NCBI GenBank assembly: GCA_040880725.1
Contig: JBBDHV010000039.1
Location: 1-64,000 of the forward strand
DNA: 64,000 bases
Reading direction: 5' to 3'
From: DATHWB01 sp040880725
GTDB taxonomy: Bacteria; Actinomycetota; Acidimicrobiia; Spongiisociales; ZC4RG35
The translations under genes and the position numbers were made by a program. The notes under the pieces were generated by a model. The model did no database searches, was not told the origin of the DNA, and saw only the letters and a list, made by a program, of their open reading frames with translations. The first letter of the stretch is position 1; the number at the start of each line of letters is the position of its first letter. Shown one piece after another: positions 1 through 11,791 of this stretch.

Positions 1-51
1 GCGGCCGCGCCGTCCGGGGGGTGCAGGGGGGTCGCCCCCCCGCACAATCAA
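1..51 (-). repeat. GC-rich dispersed repeat, copy R1 (cut by window edge)
   Basis: On the minus strand this starts TTGATTGTGC at 51 and runs off the window at 1. It contains the hairpin core of a G-run, CGA and a C-run, bounded by GTGC and GCAC, then GGACGGCGCGGC. It matches the copies at 40731, 40854, 40897 and 53007, and more distantly those ending at 53272 and 53397. The gmk stop codon TGA (50-48) is made from the first bases of the repeat. The hairpin could act as a terminator, but no U-tract follows. Confidence 0.85.
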
Positions 52-635
52 GCAGTTTCGATGATGCCGATCAGGTGGTTGACGGCGGTGCGGACCGAGT
101 CGTTGATGACGACGTGGTCGAAGAGCGAGGGGGCGAGGGCCATGTCACGGCGGGCACGGTCGAGGCGGCGGGCGATGGCCGCTTCGTCGGTGTCGCCTCG
201 GGAGCGGAGCCGTTTTTCGAGTTCTTCGAAGGATGGCGGGGCGATCCAGACGAGGATGGCGTCTGGGAACACTCCTCTGACCTGTTTGGCTCCTTCGAGG
301 TCGATGTCGAGGATGACGACTTCGGATGCGGCGCGGGCGGTGTGGACCGATTCGACGGGGGTGCCGTAAAGGTGTCCGCCGTATTCGGCCCATTCGACGA
401 GGGCGTCGTTGTCGATGAGTTCGAGGAAGCGGTCGCGGTTGATGAAGTGGTAGTGGACTCTGTCGACTTCGGTCGGTCGCGGGTCGCGGGTGGTCGCGGA
501 GACCGAGAAGCCGTATTCGAGGACTTCTGCGAGTTCTGCCAGCACCGTGGATTTGCCGACCCCGCTCGGGCCGGAGACCACGACGAGTGGGCCGTCAGGA
601 GAATTCGGTGAGGAGTGCGGCTCTTTGTTTGTCAC
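48..635 (-). CDS. gmk: guanylate kinase
   Basis: Phosphorylates GMP (and dGMP) to GDP with ATP in the cytoplasm. The protein has 195 residues, normal for the family. The P-loop GPSGVGKST lies near residues 21-29, and the GMP-binding region with RDPRPTEVDRVHYHF follows at about 50-66. The proposed ATG lies 41 bp inside mihF. A shorter GTG start just before the P-loop would remove the first beta strand, so the longer form is preferred. It is last in the pyrimidine operon, behind mihF, an order also known in mycobacteria. Its stop codon sits in a GC-rich repeat. Confidence 0.95.
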   Translation of the reverse strand: MTNKEPHSSPNSPDGPLVVVSGPSGVGKSTVLAELAEVLEYGFSVSATTRDPRPTEVDRVHYHFINRDRFLELIDNDALVEWAEYGGHLYGTPVESVHTARAASEVVILDIDLEGAKQVRGVFPDAILVWIAPPSFEELEKRLRSRGDTDEAAIARRLDRARRDMALAPSLFDHVVINDSVRTAVNHLIGIIETA

Positions 636-915
636 CGAGACCCCGGAGACGGCGGTTGTCGGCGATCCCGAATTCTTCCATGAGACGCTTCGCTTTGACT
701 TTCCCTGTGCCCGGCATGGAGGAGAGCACTGCGGCGATTTTGATGCCGCCGATGAGGTCGTCGTTTTCGGCGCGGTCCAGCAGACCTTGGAAGTCGAGCG
801 ATCCCGACTTGAGGAGCTCTTTGACTTCCGCTCTCACCCGCCGTGCTTGTGCGGCACGTTCCAGGGCGGCGGCACGCTGCTCGTCGGACATTTTCGGGGG
901 TGGTGCCGGTGACAT
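595..915 (-). CDS. mihF: integration host factor, actinobacterial type (mIHF)
   Basis: Small basic nucleoid protein of 106 residues that binds and bends DNA. It is unrelated to the proteobacterial alpha/beta IHF. The N-terminal half is a charged helix (EQRAAALERAAQARRVRAEV). The C-terminal half carries the family's helix-two-turn-helix region around PGTGKVKAKRLMEEFGI, followed by the near-invariant RRLRGLGDKQR. It lies between pyrF (9-bp gap) and gmk (41-bp overlap). The pyrF-mihF-gmk order is typical of Actinomycetota and is one of the clearest taxonomic markers here. Confidence 0.93.
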   Translation of the reverse strand: MSPAPPPKMSDEQRAAALERAAQARRVRAEVKELLKSGSLDFQGLLDRAENDDLIGGIKIAAVLSSMPGTGKVKAKRLMEEFGIADNRRLRGLGDKQRAALLTEFS

Positions 916-924
916 GGCGCAACT

Positions 925-1638
925 CTACAGAGACGGTGTCCTCGATTCCATGATCGTCCGGAAGATCGCGGCGGCAGCTTCGACAGGGTCGGGGGCGGCG
1001 GTGATCGGCCGTCCGATCACGACGAGGTCTGCTCCCCGTTCGAGGGCCTCTTCGGGTGTCGCGACGCGGGCTTGATCGTCTGCGGAGGTTCCGGCCGGTC
1101 GGATGCCGGGCGTCACTCTGAGTAGGTCTGGCGCGACCTGGGAGACGTCGCCGAGTTCTTTCACACCGCATACGACGCCTTCGGCGTTTCCGTCGCGGGC
1201 GAGTCGGGCCATTCGGGCGACTTGGCGTCCGATGCTGTCTCCCGAGCCCACCGCGGCGAGGTCTGCGGTGGTGAGGCTTGTGAGGACGGTGATGCAGAGG
1301 ATCCCGGTGGTGACAGAACCGCGGTGTGCGCCTCGGACGGCGCTTTCGATCATCGCCGGCCCTCCGGCGGCGTGTGCGGTGATCCATCTTGCTCCGGCAC
1401 GGGCGAGATTCGTGGCGGCTCGTTCCACGGTGTTGGGAATGTCGTGGAGCTTGGCGTCACAGAACACGGGTTTGCCGAGTTCCGCGATGGCCGAGACCAG
1501 CACCGGTCCGGGGCCGGAGAGGAGTTCGAGTCCCACCTTGAAGGCGCCGACGTGCGGTGTCAGTGCCCGGGCCAGCCGTACGGCTTCTTCTCCGGTGGAC
1601 AGGTCGAGTGCGACGATCACGGGGTTGTCGACTGTCAT
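925..1638 (-). CDS. pyrF: orotidine 5'-phosphate decarboxylase
   Basis: Decarboxylates OMP to UMP, the last step of de novo UMP synthesis. The 237-residue protein starts MTVDNPVIVALDL. It carries the catalytic Asp-Lys-Asp array in FCDAKLHDIPNTV and the C-terminal phosphate-binding VTPGIRP and DLVVIGRPIT segments. The short bacterial family (about 230-240 residues) fits. The ATG at 1638 overlaps the pyrD stop by 4 bp (ATGA), so translation is probably coupled. An open frame extends much further upstream but covers pyrD and is not coding. Confidence 0.95.
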   Translation of the reverse strand: MTVDNPVIVALDLSTGEEAVRLARALTPHVGAFKVGLELLSGPGPVLVSAIAELGKPVFCDAKLHDIPNTVERAATNLARAGARWITAHAAGGPAMIESAVRGAHRGSVTTGILCITVLTSLTTADLAAVGSGDSIGRQVARMARLARDGNAEGVVCGVKELGDVSQVAPDLLRVTPGIRPAGTSADDQARVATPEEALERGADLVVIGRPITAAPDPVEAAAAIFRTIMESRTPSL

Positions 1639-2536
1639 GTGAGTCCTTTCCCGACGAGATCCGCCAACTGTGTTTCCGGCATGCGTTCGAGGAGTCGGCG
1701 TGTCTCTTTGAGTATCCGGCCCGCCGCCCGGGGTTCGGCGAAGTGGATGGTGCCGATTCCCACCGCCGACGCTCCGGCGAGCAGGTATTCGACGACGTCG
1801 CGTCCTGAGGTGACGCCACCCAGACCGAGTATCGGCAGGTCGGGCAATGCCCGATGGGTTTCGATGACACACCGCAGCGCGATCGGTTTGAGCGGGATGC
1901 CGGAGTACCCGCCGATGACGCTGCTGAGGAGGGGTCGGCGCCGTTCGATGTCGATGCCCGCCCCCCACACCGTGTTCGTGAGGACCACCCAGTCCGCTCC
2001 CGCTTCGGCGCAGGCCGCGGCCACGCCCACGATGTCCTCGGAATTCGGCGAGAGCTTCGCTCCGATCGGAATCGCCACTTCGGCGCGGATTGCGCCGACG
2101 ACCTTTGCACTGAGGGTGGCGTCGAGTGCGAAGAGGTGGCCGTCGAGGTTGGGACACGACAGGTTGATTTCGAGCACGGGGAGTCCCGCGGCGGCGAGCT
2201 TGACGGCAACGGCCACGAACTCGTCGACGGTGGCTCCGACGACCGATCCCCATATCGGAACGTCGACGGTTTCGAGGAGCGGGTGGGTCTCGGACAGCCA
2301 GGCGTCGACGCCTGGGTTCTGGATGCCGATGCCGTTCAGCATCCCGACGCCGGCAGGGGCGACACGCGGGGCGTCTCTGCCTTTCCACGGCTCGCCGGAC
2401 ACCGACTTTGCGACCGCGGCACCGTACCGGGTGAAGTCCGTCACTCCGGCGAACTCGACCACGCTCCCCACCGTGCCCGATGCGGCAACCAGCGGCGTGC
2501 GGAGCCGTAACGGGCCGAGGGTGGCGGTGAGATCGG

Positions 2537-2540
<4 letters not shown>
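1635..2540 (-). CDS. pyrD: dihydroorotate dehydrogenase, class 1 type
   Basis: Oxidises dihydroorotate to orotate with FMN. The protein has 301 residues. The motif INLSCPNLDG has cysteine as catalytic base, the mark of class 1 enzymes; class 2 has serine. The N-terminus has no membrane-binding helix and reads directly into GPLRLRTPLVAASG, like class 1B. Class 1B needs the electron-transfer subunit PyrK, usually encoded next door, but none is present here. The start (2540) and stop (1635) both make 4-bp ATGA overlaps with carB and pyrF. Mycobacteria use the class 2 enzyme, so this differs from that model. Confidence 0.93.
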
Positions 2541-5773
<3,233 letters not shown>

Positions 5774-6931
5774 CTACTGGTCCAATCCCATGAGTGTCAC
5801 GAAGTCGTCGAAGAGGTAGTTGGCGTCGCTGGGGCCGGGAGCGGCTTCGGGGTGGTATTGGACACCGAACGCCGCCACATCGAGGCACCGGATCCCTTCG
5901 AGGGTGCCGTCGTTGAGGTTCTGGTGGGTGGGAACGGCGGTGCCGACTGCGGTTTCGACCCGTTCGGGCAGCAGTTCGGGCGACACGAGCCCCGAACGCG
6001 GCGGTGCGGAGGCGTCTGTCAACGACCACAGGTCGACCGCGAAGCCGTGGTTCTGGGCGGTGATCTCGACTCTTCCGTCGGAGATGCGCCGGACCGGGTG
6101 GTTGCCTCCGTGATGGCCGAAGCCCATCTTGAAGGTGGTGGCGCCGAGGGCGAGTCCCAGCACCTGGTGGCCGAGGCAGATCCCGAACACGGGCACCTGG
6201 CCGAGGAGGGAACGCAGCGTGGCGGTGGTCTCTACCAGCGGTTCGGGGTCTCCGGGGCCATTGGAGACGAAGACGCCGCTGGGCGACAGGGCGAGGATGT
6301 CGGCCGCCGAGGTGGCCGCAGGCACCACCGTCACGTCGAGTCCTCTTTTGGTCAGTTGCCGCACGATGTCCCGCTTCATCCCCAGGTCGATGGCCACCAC
6401 CGAGCCCCGGCGGTCGGAGTCGGCGGCGACCTCGTAGCTGTGGGGTGTGCTGACAGTCGTCGCCAGGTCCTGGCCTGTCATCGGCGGGGCGGAGGTCGCG
6501 ACGTCACGCAGTTCGCGTTCGTCGACGCCCGAGCCCATCGCCACAGGCTGTGCTCCGTGGTCCCTGATGTGCCGGGTGAGCCGTCGCGTGTCGATGTCCG
6601 AGAGTGCCACGACTCCGTGATGGTTCAGGTAGGCGGCGAAGGAACCCTCCGCCCGCCAATTCGAATGCTTCCGGCTGAGCGAACGCATCACGAAACCCGA
6701 CGCCGCCGGACCGCTGGACTGCTCGTCGAAGTCGGTTTCGCCGTAGTTCCCGATGTGCGGAACGGTCATCACCACCACCTGACCCGCATAGGACGGGTCC
6801 GTGATGATTTCCTGATATCCGGTCATCGAGGTGTTGAAGACCGCTTCGCCGGTGCTCACACCTTCCGCGCCCACGGACACCCCCCGGAACACCGCACCGT
6901 CCGCCGTCACGAGAAGACCAGGTGTGCTCAT
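5774..6931 (-). CDS. carA: carbamoyl-phosphate synthase small (glutamine amidotransferase) subunit
   Basis: Hydrolyses glutamine and channels ammonia to CarB. The protein has 385 residues. The N-terminal CPSase domain starts MSTPGLLVTADGAVFRG. The class I glutaminase domain carries the nucleophile cysteine in VFGICLGHQVLGLALG and the His-Glu pair in VQYHPEAAPGP. The ATG at 6931 overlaps the pyrC stop by 4 bp. It supplies carbamoyl phosphate for the neighbouring pyrB and also for arginine synthesis, whose genes are not in this window. Confidence 0.97.
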   Translation of the reverse strand: MSTPGLLVTADGAVFRGVSVGAEGVSTGEAVFNTSMTGYQEIITDPSYAGQVVVMTVPHIGNYGETDFDEQSSGPAASGFVMRSLSRKHSNWRAEGSFAAYLNHHGVVALSDIDTRRLTRHIRDHGAQPVAMGSGVDERELRDVATSAPPMTGQDLATTVSTPHSYEVAADSDRRGSVVAIDLGMKRDIVRQLTKRGLDVTVVPAATSAADILALSPSGVFVSNGPGDPEPLVETTATLRSLLGQVPVFGICLGHQVLGLALGATTFKMGFGHHGGNHPVRRISDGRVEITAQNHGFAVDLWSLTDASAPPRSGLVSPELLPERVETAVGTAVPTHQNLNDGTLEGIRCLDVAAFGVQYHPEAAPGPSDANYLFDDFVTLMGLDQ

Positions 6932-8166
6932 TGGGCCACCTCCCCCGAGACGACCCGGCCCGCGGCCACGGTCAACTGCACCCTGCCGCGCATCTCTGCT
7001 CCGCGCCACGGTGAGTTCTCGGATCGAGAGCGGAAGGCCGATGCGGTCCAGCGGGCTGTCGGGTCGAAGACGACGATGTCGGCCGGCGCTCCCGGTTCCA
7101 TGCGGTGCGCGTCCCGCCCGAGGATTCGTCTGGGGGCGTCGGCCAGCCGGTCGAAGAACGCCGCCGGCTCGAGCCCCAGCGCCTCGTTCACCACTGCGGC
7201 AGCCGTTTCGAGTCCGATCACGCCGCGGGGGGCGTCTTCGAACGGGACATCCTTTTCGTGGGCCGAATGCGGGGCGTGGTCGGTGGCGACGCAGTCGATC
7301 ACGCCGTCGATGACCGCCGCGCACAGCGCCTTGACGTCCTCGGATGTGCGCAAGGGCGGGTACATTTTGAACACCGGATCCATCGATTGGACTGCACTGT
7401 CGTCAAAGACGAGATGATGGGGAGTCACCTCCGCAGTCACCGGAAGACCCGCCTGCTTTGCCTGCCGCACGAGTTCGACGGTACCGGCGGTCGACACATG
7501 CTGAACGTGGTACCGGCAGCCCGTGAGCTCCACCAATCGCAGGTCGCGAGCCACCACGACTTCTTCGGCCACCGCGGGGAGTCCTGTGATTCCGAGCCGT
7601 GACGACACCGCCCCCTCGTGCATGTGCCCGCCCCGGGAGAGTCCCGGATCCTCGGCGTGTTGGGCCACGACGCCGCCGAGTTGGGCGAGATACTCCATCG
7701 CTCGCCGCAGCAGGCCGGCATCGGCGACGGTGTCCCCGTCGTCGGTGAAGATGCGGACGCCGGCTGCCCAGAGGTCGTCCAGGTGCGCGAGCCGGATGCC
7801 CTCCCGGCCGAGTGTGAGGCACCCGGCGGGCACCACTTCGACTCCGTCGGTGCGGCGCACGTGCGCGGCGACGTGTCCGGAGTCGATCGCCGGAGTCGTG
7901 TTCGGCATCGCGACCACGGTGGTGAATCCTCCGGCCGCGGCGGCGTCGCGCCCGGACCGAAGATCTTCCTTCCACTCCTGGCCCGGCTCGCGGAGGTGGG
8001 TGTGGAGGTCGACGAGGCCTGGTCCGACCCAACATCCCGAAGCGTCGAAGCGCGTGTCGTCGCCTTCCAGAGAGGGGCCCACCTCGACGATGAGTCCACC
8101 GTCGACTCGCACATCGGTGACGGTCATGCCGCCTGACGTGAGGACCGAACCGCCTGTGATGATCAT
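6928..8166 (-). CDS. pyrC: dihydroorotase (type I)
   Basis: Cyclises carbamoyl aspartate to dihydroorotate. The 412 residues have the amidohydrolase layout: a small N-terminal beta domain, the metal-binding LHTHLREPG (His55, His57), then VAMPNTTPAIDS, and a late metal/catalytic region VIDCVATDHAPHSAHEKD. A C-terminal beta domain closes the fold. The length and the REPG motif place it in the type I family, which often pairs with the aspartate transcarbamoylase encoded just upstream. It overlaps both pyrB and carA by 4 bp. Confidence 0.96.
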   Translation of the reverse strand: MIITGGSVLTSGGMTVTDVRVDGGLIVEVGPSLEGDDTRFDASGCWVGPGLVDLHTHLREPGQEWKEDLRSGRDAAAAGGFTTVVAMPNTTPAIDSGHVAAHVRRTDGVEVVPAGCLTLGREGIRLAHLDDLWAAGVRIFTDDGDTVADAGLLRRAMEYLAQLGGVVAQHAEDPGLSRGGHMHEGAVSSRLGITGLPAVAEEVVVARDLRLVELTGCRYHVQHVSTAGTVELVRQAKQAGLPVTAEVTPHHLVFDDSAVQSMDPVFKMYPPLRTSEDVKALCAAVIDGVIDCVATDHAPHSAHEKDVPFEDAPRGVIGLETAAAVVNEALGLEPAAFFDRLADAPRRILGRDAHRMEPGAPADIVVFDPTARWTASAFRSRSENSPWRGAEMRGRVQLTVAAGRVVSGEVAQ

Positions 8167-9080
8167 GCTGCTCCTTCCGAGCCGAGCAATCGGAAGAGCA
8201 CGGCCATCCGGACCGCGATTCCGTTCGAAACCTGTTCTGCGACCAGTGAGCGGGCTCCGTCAGCGACGACCGGGTCGACTTCGACGCCGCGATTCATCGG
8301 ACCCGGATGCATGACGACTGCCTCGTCTCGGAGACGGGCTGCCCTCGCCCGTGTGAGGCCGAACCTGCCGACGTATTCGGAGATCGACGGGAAGACGTCG
8401 CCGCCTCCTCGTTCCTGCTGAATCCTGAGCAGATAGATGACGTCGAGCGACTCGAGGACCTCGTCCAGCGAGTCGGCGGTCGCCACGCCCCAGTCGGAGA
8501 TGTCGACCGGAAGAAGCGTGCGGGGGGCGACCAGAGTGACGGTGGCGCCGAGGGCGACCAGTGCGCCTGCGGTGGAGCGGGCGACCCGGGAGTGGCGGAT
8601 GTCGCCGACGATGCCCACCTTCAGCCCCCCGAGCTGTCCGAAGTGCCGCCGCAGTGTCAGCGCGTCCAGCAGTGCCTGGGTGGGGTGCTGATGTGCGCCG
8701 TCTCCGGCGTTGACGACAGGCAACCCGGTCCAGTCTGCAACTCGCCAGGGCGCGCCGGTCGCGCCGTGGCGGACGACCATCAGATCCGGACCCATGGCTT
8801 TGAGCGTGAGGGCGGTGTCTTTGAGGCTCTCGCCTTTCGAGACCGATGATCCTCCCTGAGTGAAGGTGAGCACATCGGCCGACAGCGCCTTGGCGGCCCG
8901 ATCGAACGACAGCCTCGTTCGGGTGGAATTCTCATAGAACAGCAGCGCGATCGTCTTCCCACGCAACGTCGGCACCTTGGGAACGTCGCGGGCGAGGACC
9001 TCGACAAAACCGTCGGCCAGGTCGAGCAGTCCTTCGATCTCGTCGGCCGTCACATCGTCGATCGACAGGAGATGCTTCAT
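8163..9080 (-). CDS. pyrB: aspartate carbamoyltransferase catalytic subunit
   Basis: Transfers the carbamoyl group to aspartate, the committed step of pyrimidine synthesis. The protein has 305 residues. It carries the carbamoyl-phosphate loop YENSTRTRLSF, the SVSKGESLKDT loop from the neighbouring subunit, the HQHPTQALLD motif and the aspartate-binding MHPGPMNRG. No regulatory chain gene (pyrI) is nearby, as expected for Actinomycetota. It overlaps pyrR by 4 bp upstream and pyrC by 4 bp downstream. Confidence 0.97.
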   Translation of the reverse strand: MKHLLSIDDVTADEIEGLLDLADGFVEVLARDVPKVPTLRGKTIALLFYENSTRTRLSFDRAAKALSADVLTFTQGGSSVSKGESLKDTALTLKAMGPDLMVVRHGATGAPWRVADWTGLPVVNAGDGAHQHPTQALLDALTLRRHFGQLGGLKVGIVGDIRHSRVARSTAGALVALGATVTLVAPRTLLPVDISDWGVATADSLDEVLESLDVIYLLRIQQERGGGDVFPSISEYVGRFGLTRARAARLRDEAVVMHPGPMNRGVEVDPVVADGARSLVAEQVSNGIAVRMAVLFRLLGSEGAA

Positions 9081-9619
9081 GTCTCCTCGATCCAGACGCC
9101 GGCTTCGCCATCCACGGCGTCGAGCTTGACCGAGACGCGTTGCGTCGCAGCGGTGGGGAGGTTCTTTCCGACGTAGTCGGGTCGTATCGGAAGCTGCCGA
9201 TGACCCCGGTCCACGAGGACGGCGAGTTCGATTCGAGCGGGCCGTCCGAGATCACTGACCGCGTCGAGAGCGGCCCGAATCGTGCGGCCGGTGAAAAGGA
9301 CGTCGTCGACCAGGATCACGGTGCGACCCGTGAGATCCGACGGGACGTGGGTGCGAGCCAGCGTGGGGGTGGGCCGCGTCGCCAAGTCGTCGCGGTACAG
9401 GCCGATGTCGAGTTCGCCGACCGGGATCGTTTCACGCTCGATCGACTCGATCGCGGTTGCGATGCGTCGGGCGAGGGGCACGCCGCGGGTGTGGATTCCG
9501 ACGAGGACGACATCGGCGGCGCCGGCGTGACGCTCGACGATCTCATGGCCGATGCGGCGGACGGCTCGCTCGACGTACTCGGCGTCCATCACGCGGGGCA
9601 TCGTTCGCCCCGCTTCCAT
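9077..9619 (-). CDS. pyrR: bifunctional pyr operon RNA-binding regulator / uracil phosphoribosyltransferase
   Basis: Binds UMP or UTP and the pyr leader RNA to repress the operon, and has side UPRTase activity. The PRPP-binding signature VILVDDVLFTGRTIRAALD is intact, and the phosphoribosyltransferase fold runs from VGIHTRGVPLA to RPDYVGKNLPT. Starting at the ATG at 9619 gives 180 residues. A shorter start at 9589 (MDAEYVERAVRRIG) keeps the whole domain and lies in a TGATG overlap with a 13-codon leader frame. A GTG at 9652 is open too but lies inside the PyrR loop. It is the first gene of the pyr set. Confidence 0.93.
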   Translation of the reverse strand: MEAGRTMPRVMDAEYVERAVRRIGHEIVERHAGAADVVLVGIHTRGVPLARRIATAIESIERETIPVGELDIGLYRDDLATRPTPTLARTHVPSDLTGRTVILVDDVLFTGRTIRAALDAVSDLGRPARIELAVLVDRGHRQLPIRPDYVGKNLPTAATQRVSVKLDAVDGEAGVWIEET

Positions 9620-9642
9620 GTGTGCGGCAACGTGTCTCCTTC

Positions 9643-9660
9643 CCGGCCTCACTGGACCGG
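9643..9660 (-). promoter_or_regulatory. PyrR-binding loop in the pyr leader RNA
   Basis: The minus strand reads CCGGTCCAGTGAGGCCGG. This fits the known PyrR-binding consensus (R-UCC-N-G-N-GAGG-Y), closed by a CCGG/CCGG stem. The putative Shine-Dalgarno AAGGAG (9641-9636) starts right at the edge of the stem. Bound PyrR would therefore be well placed to block ribosome entry, as in mycobacterial translational control. No terminator hairpin with a U-tract follows, so transcription attenuation looks unlikely. Confidence 0.85.
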
Positions 9661-9679
9661 CTTTAAAGGTCGGACATGG

Positions 9680-9706
9680 ACTCTAGCCGAGCACGGAGCA
9701 CTGCAA
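9680..9706 (-). promoter_or_regulatory. possible promoter of the pyr operon
   Basis: On the minus strand, a TTGCAG box (9706-9701) and a TAGAGT box (9685-9680) are 15 bp apart. They lie between the nusB stop and the PyrR loop. The TAGAGT -10 is a common actinobacterial form. The spacer is short and no experiment supports it, so this is a weak call. The pyr genes may also be read through from efp-nusB. Confidence 0.35.
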
Positions 9707-9735
9707 TTTCGGGCAGATCGGCTGAACCGTGTAAG

Positions 9736-10113
9736 TCAGTCGGTGGCGGGGGTGGGGCGTTCGGCGCGGGCGAGGGATGCGAGGACGCCGTTGACGAAGC
9801 GTCCGGAGTGTTCGGTCGAGAACGCCTTCACGATGCGGACCGCTTCGTTGAGGACGACGGCGGTGGGGACATCGGGGCAATGACGCAGCTCGAAGAGCGC
9901 GAGACGGAGGACCGCACGATCGACGACAGGCATGCGGTCGACGCTCCAGCGATCGGCCACGCGGTTGATCGAGACGTCCAACTCGTCCCGATGTGCCATC
10001 ACCCCGGTGGTCAGACGGAGCGCCCGCCCGACGAGGTCCGCCGGCGGCTCCCACGCTTCGACCTGATCGGCTTCGTACAGCTCTTGAACGGCCCGTTCGC
10101 GTGGTTCGGTCAC
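9736..10113 (-). CDS. nusB: transcription antitermination factor NusB
   Basis: Binds boxA RNA with NusE (ribosomal protein S10) to keep rRNA operon transcription processive. The protein has 125 residues, slightly short at the N-terminus. The helical core includes RERAVQELYEAD at the start and the typical PVVDRAVLRLALFEL and PTAVVLNEAVRIVKAFSTEHSGRFVNGVL segments. It begins with GTG, which overlaps the efp stop by 4 bp (GTGA). The efp-nusB-pyrR order is common in Actinomycetota. Confidence 0.93.
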   Translation of the reverse strand: MTEPRERAVQELYEADQVEAWEPPADLVGRALRLTTGVMAHRDELDVSINRVADRWSVDRMPVVDRAVLRLALFELRHCPDVPTAVVLNEAVRIVKAFSTEHSGRFVNGVLASLARAERPTPATD

Positions 10114-10667
10114 ACGCGGGTCAGATACTCGCCGGACCGGGTGTCCACCTTGATGCGGTCGCCCTGCTCGACGAAAAGCGGAACCTGGACGTCGATGCCG
10201 GTCTGGACCTTCACGAGTTTCGTCGCCCCTGAGACGGTGTTGCCCTTGACTGCCGGCTCGGCGTACGTGACTTCGAGCTCGACTGCCGCAGGGAGCTCGA
10301 CGCCGATCGGATTTCCCTTGTGCATGGCGAGAACCACGGTCATGCCGTCGAGCAGGAACCCGGCCGCATCGCCCACGTCGATGGCGCTGAGGGCGAACTG
10401 CGAGTAGTCCTCGAGGTTCATGAAGTGGAAGCCGAGGTCGTCCGAATACAGGAACTGGTGTTCGCGGCGGTCGATGAACGCCTGCGGAACGTCTTCGTCG
10501 GCGCGGAAAGTGCGGTCGAGAACCTGGCCGGTTTCGACGTTCTTGATCTTCATGCGCACGAAGGCTTTGCCCTTCCCGGGCTTGACGTGCTCGTACTGCA
10601 CGATCGAGAACAACCCGTCGGGGAGATCGAGGGCCATTCCGGGGCGAACGTCATTGGTCGAAATCAT
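10110..10667 (-). CDS. efp: translation elongation factor P
   Basis: Relieves ribosome stalling at polyproline stretches by entering the E site. The 185 residues make three beta-barrel (KOW/OB) domains. The tip loop reads VKPGKGKAFV, keeping the lysine position that is modified in some bacteria. The C-terminal signature KVDTRSGEYLTRV is clear. The 107 bp upstream, before aroB ends, holds no gene and is the likely promoter region for efp-nusB. No strong Shine-Dalgarno is visible before the ATG. Confidence 0.97.
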   Translation of the reverse strand: MISTNDVRPGMALDLPDGLFSIVQYEHVKPGKGKAFVRMKIKNVETGQVLDRTFRADEDVPQAFIDRREHQFLYSDDLGFHFMNLEDYSQFALSAIDVGDAAGFLLDGMTVVLAMHKGNPIGVELPAAVELEVTYAEPAVKGNTVSGATKLVKVQTGIDVQVPLFVEQGDRIKVDTRSGEYLTRV

Positions 10668-10774
10668 GTCTTTGGTCCGATTGTCAGGGCGGCCATGCGG
10701 CCATGAGGGCTTGGAAGGTCACCCACGATGCGCATGGGCGGACGGGCACGCATGGTACTCGTCGGGTTGCCCGC

Positions 10775-11791
10775 TCAAGAAAGTCCGATGGCGCGCATTG
10801 CGCCTTCCAACTCGGGGAGTGTCACCGGCTCGACCACCGGATCGCCCACGTCTCGCAGCAGCACCATGCGAATCCCTTCGGCAGTCCGCTTCTTGTCGCG
10901 TTGGCACAGTTCCACCGCCGCAGCCAACGAAACCCCGGCCGCGGCCACGGGAAGTCCGAGGTCGAAGAGAAGCGCGGTCAGCCATCGGTGATCGAATCCG
11001 TAGCGGGAGTTGGAGATCACTGCAGCCGCGACCATGCCGACACTCACGGCGTGGCCGTGCGGGAGCGGCGCGAGGATCTCGACTGCGTGGCCGACGGTGT
11101 GCCCGAAGTTGAGAATCGCCCTGCGCCCGCGTTCTTGGAGGTCGTCGCGGACGACGTCGGCCTTGACGGCGATCGCCCGGGGGACAACCACCTCCAGGTT
11201 CGCTTTGAGTCCGGCGCGCGCGTACTCGTCGACGATCGCCGGATCGGCCAGCAGGCCGGCCTTGAGGATCTCCGATGTGCCTTCGCGGAGGATCTCCTCG
11301 GGGAGTTGGGAAAGCAGATTCAGGTCCACGACCACCCGCGACGGGTTCCAGAACGCCCCGACCAGGTTCTTGCCTCGTCGGTTGATGCCTGTCTTGCCGC
11401 CGATGGCGGCGTCGACCGCAGCCAAGGTGGTCGTGGGAACGAGCACCGACTCGACGCCCCGCAACCAGGTGGCGGCCACGAACCCCGCGACGTCGGTCGC
11501 CGCTCCCCCGCCCACACCGATGATCGTGTCGTGGCGGCCGAGGTTGAAGTCCGCGAGAACGTCGTACATCTCGCCGACCGCATCGAGTTCCTTCGACGCT
11601 TCGCGATCTGCGAGTTCTCCGACGACGGTCCTGACGCCCTCGAGTCCTGCGACGATCTCACGGGCGACCCGGGCGGGGACTCCCGGCTGGGTGAACACGG
11701 CGACGGCTTCACGGCTCTGACGGGCCGGCAGCACGTCGGCGGCGTCGCCGAACACGACCTCCGAGGCGTCGGTGATGCGGATTGGCTCCAC
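10775..11791 (-). CDS. aroB: 3-dehydroquinate synthase
   Basis: Converts DAHP to 3-dehydroquinate, the second shikimate step, using NAD and a metal ion. The 338 residues include the NAD-binding VGGGAATDVAGFVAATWLRG, PTTTLAAVDAAIGGKTGIN and the metal-binding NFGHTVGHAVE. The start is unusual. The best GTG (11791-11789) has its first base inside the end of a 168-bp repeat element, and no Shine-Dalgarno precedes it. The frame stays open through the element, so starts at 11836 or 11872 would add residues encoded by the element. Removing the element restores a TAGTG overlap with aroC. No aroK or aroE lies nearby. Confidence 0.93.
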   Translation of the reverse strand: MEPIRITDASEVVFGDAADVLPARQSREAVAVFTQPGVPARVAREIVAGLEGVRTVVGELADREASKELDAVGEMYDVLADFNLGRHDTIIGVGGGAATDVAGFVAATWLRGVESVLVPTTTLAAVDAAIGGKTGINRRGKNLVGAFWNPSRVVVDLNLLSQLPEEILREGTSEILKAGLLADPAIVDEYARAGLKANLEVVVPRAIAVKADVVRDDLQERGRRAILNFGHTVGHAVEILAPLPHGHAVSVGMVAAAVISNSRYGFDHRWLTALLFDLGLPVAAAGVSLAAAVELCQRDKKRTAEGIRMVLLRDVGDPVVEPVTLPELEGAMRAIGLS

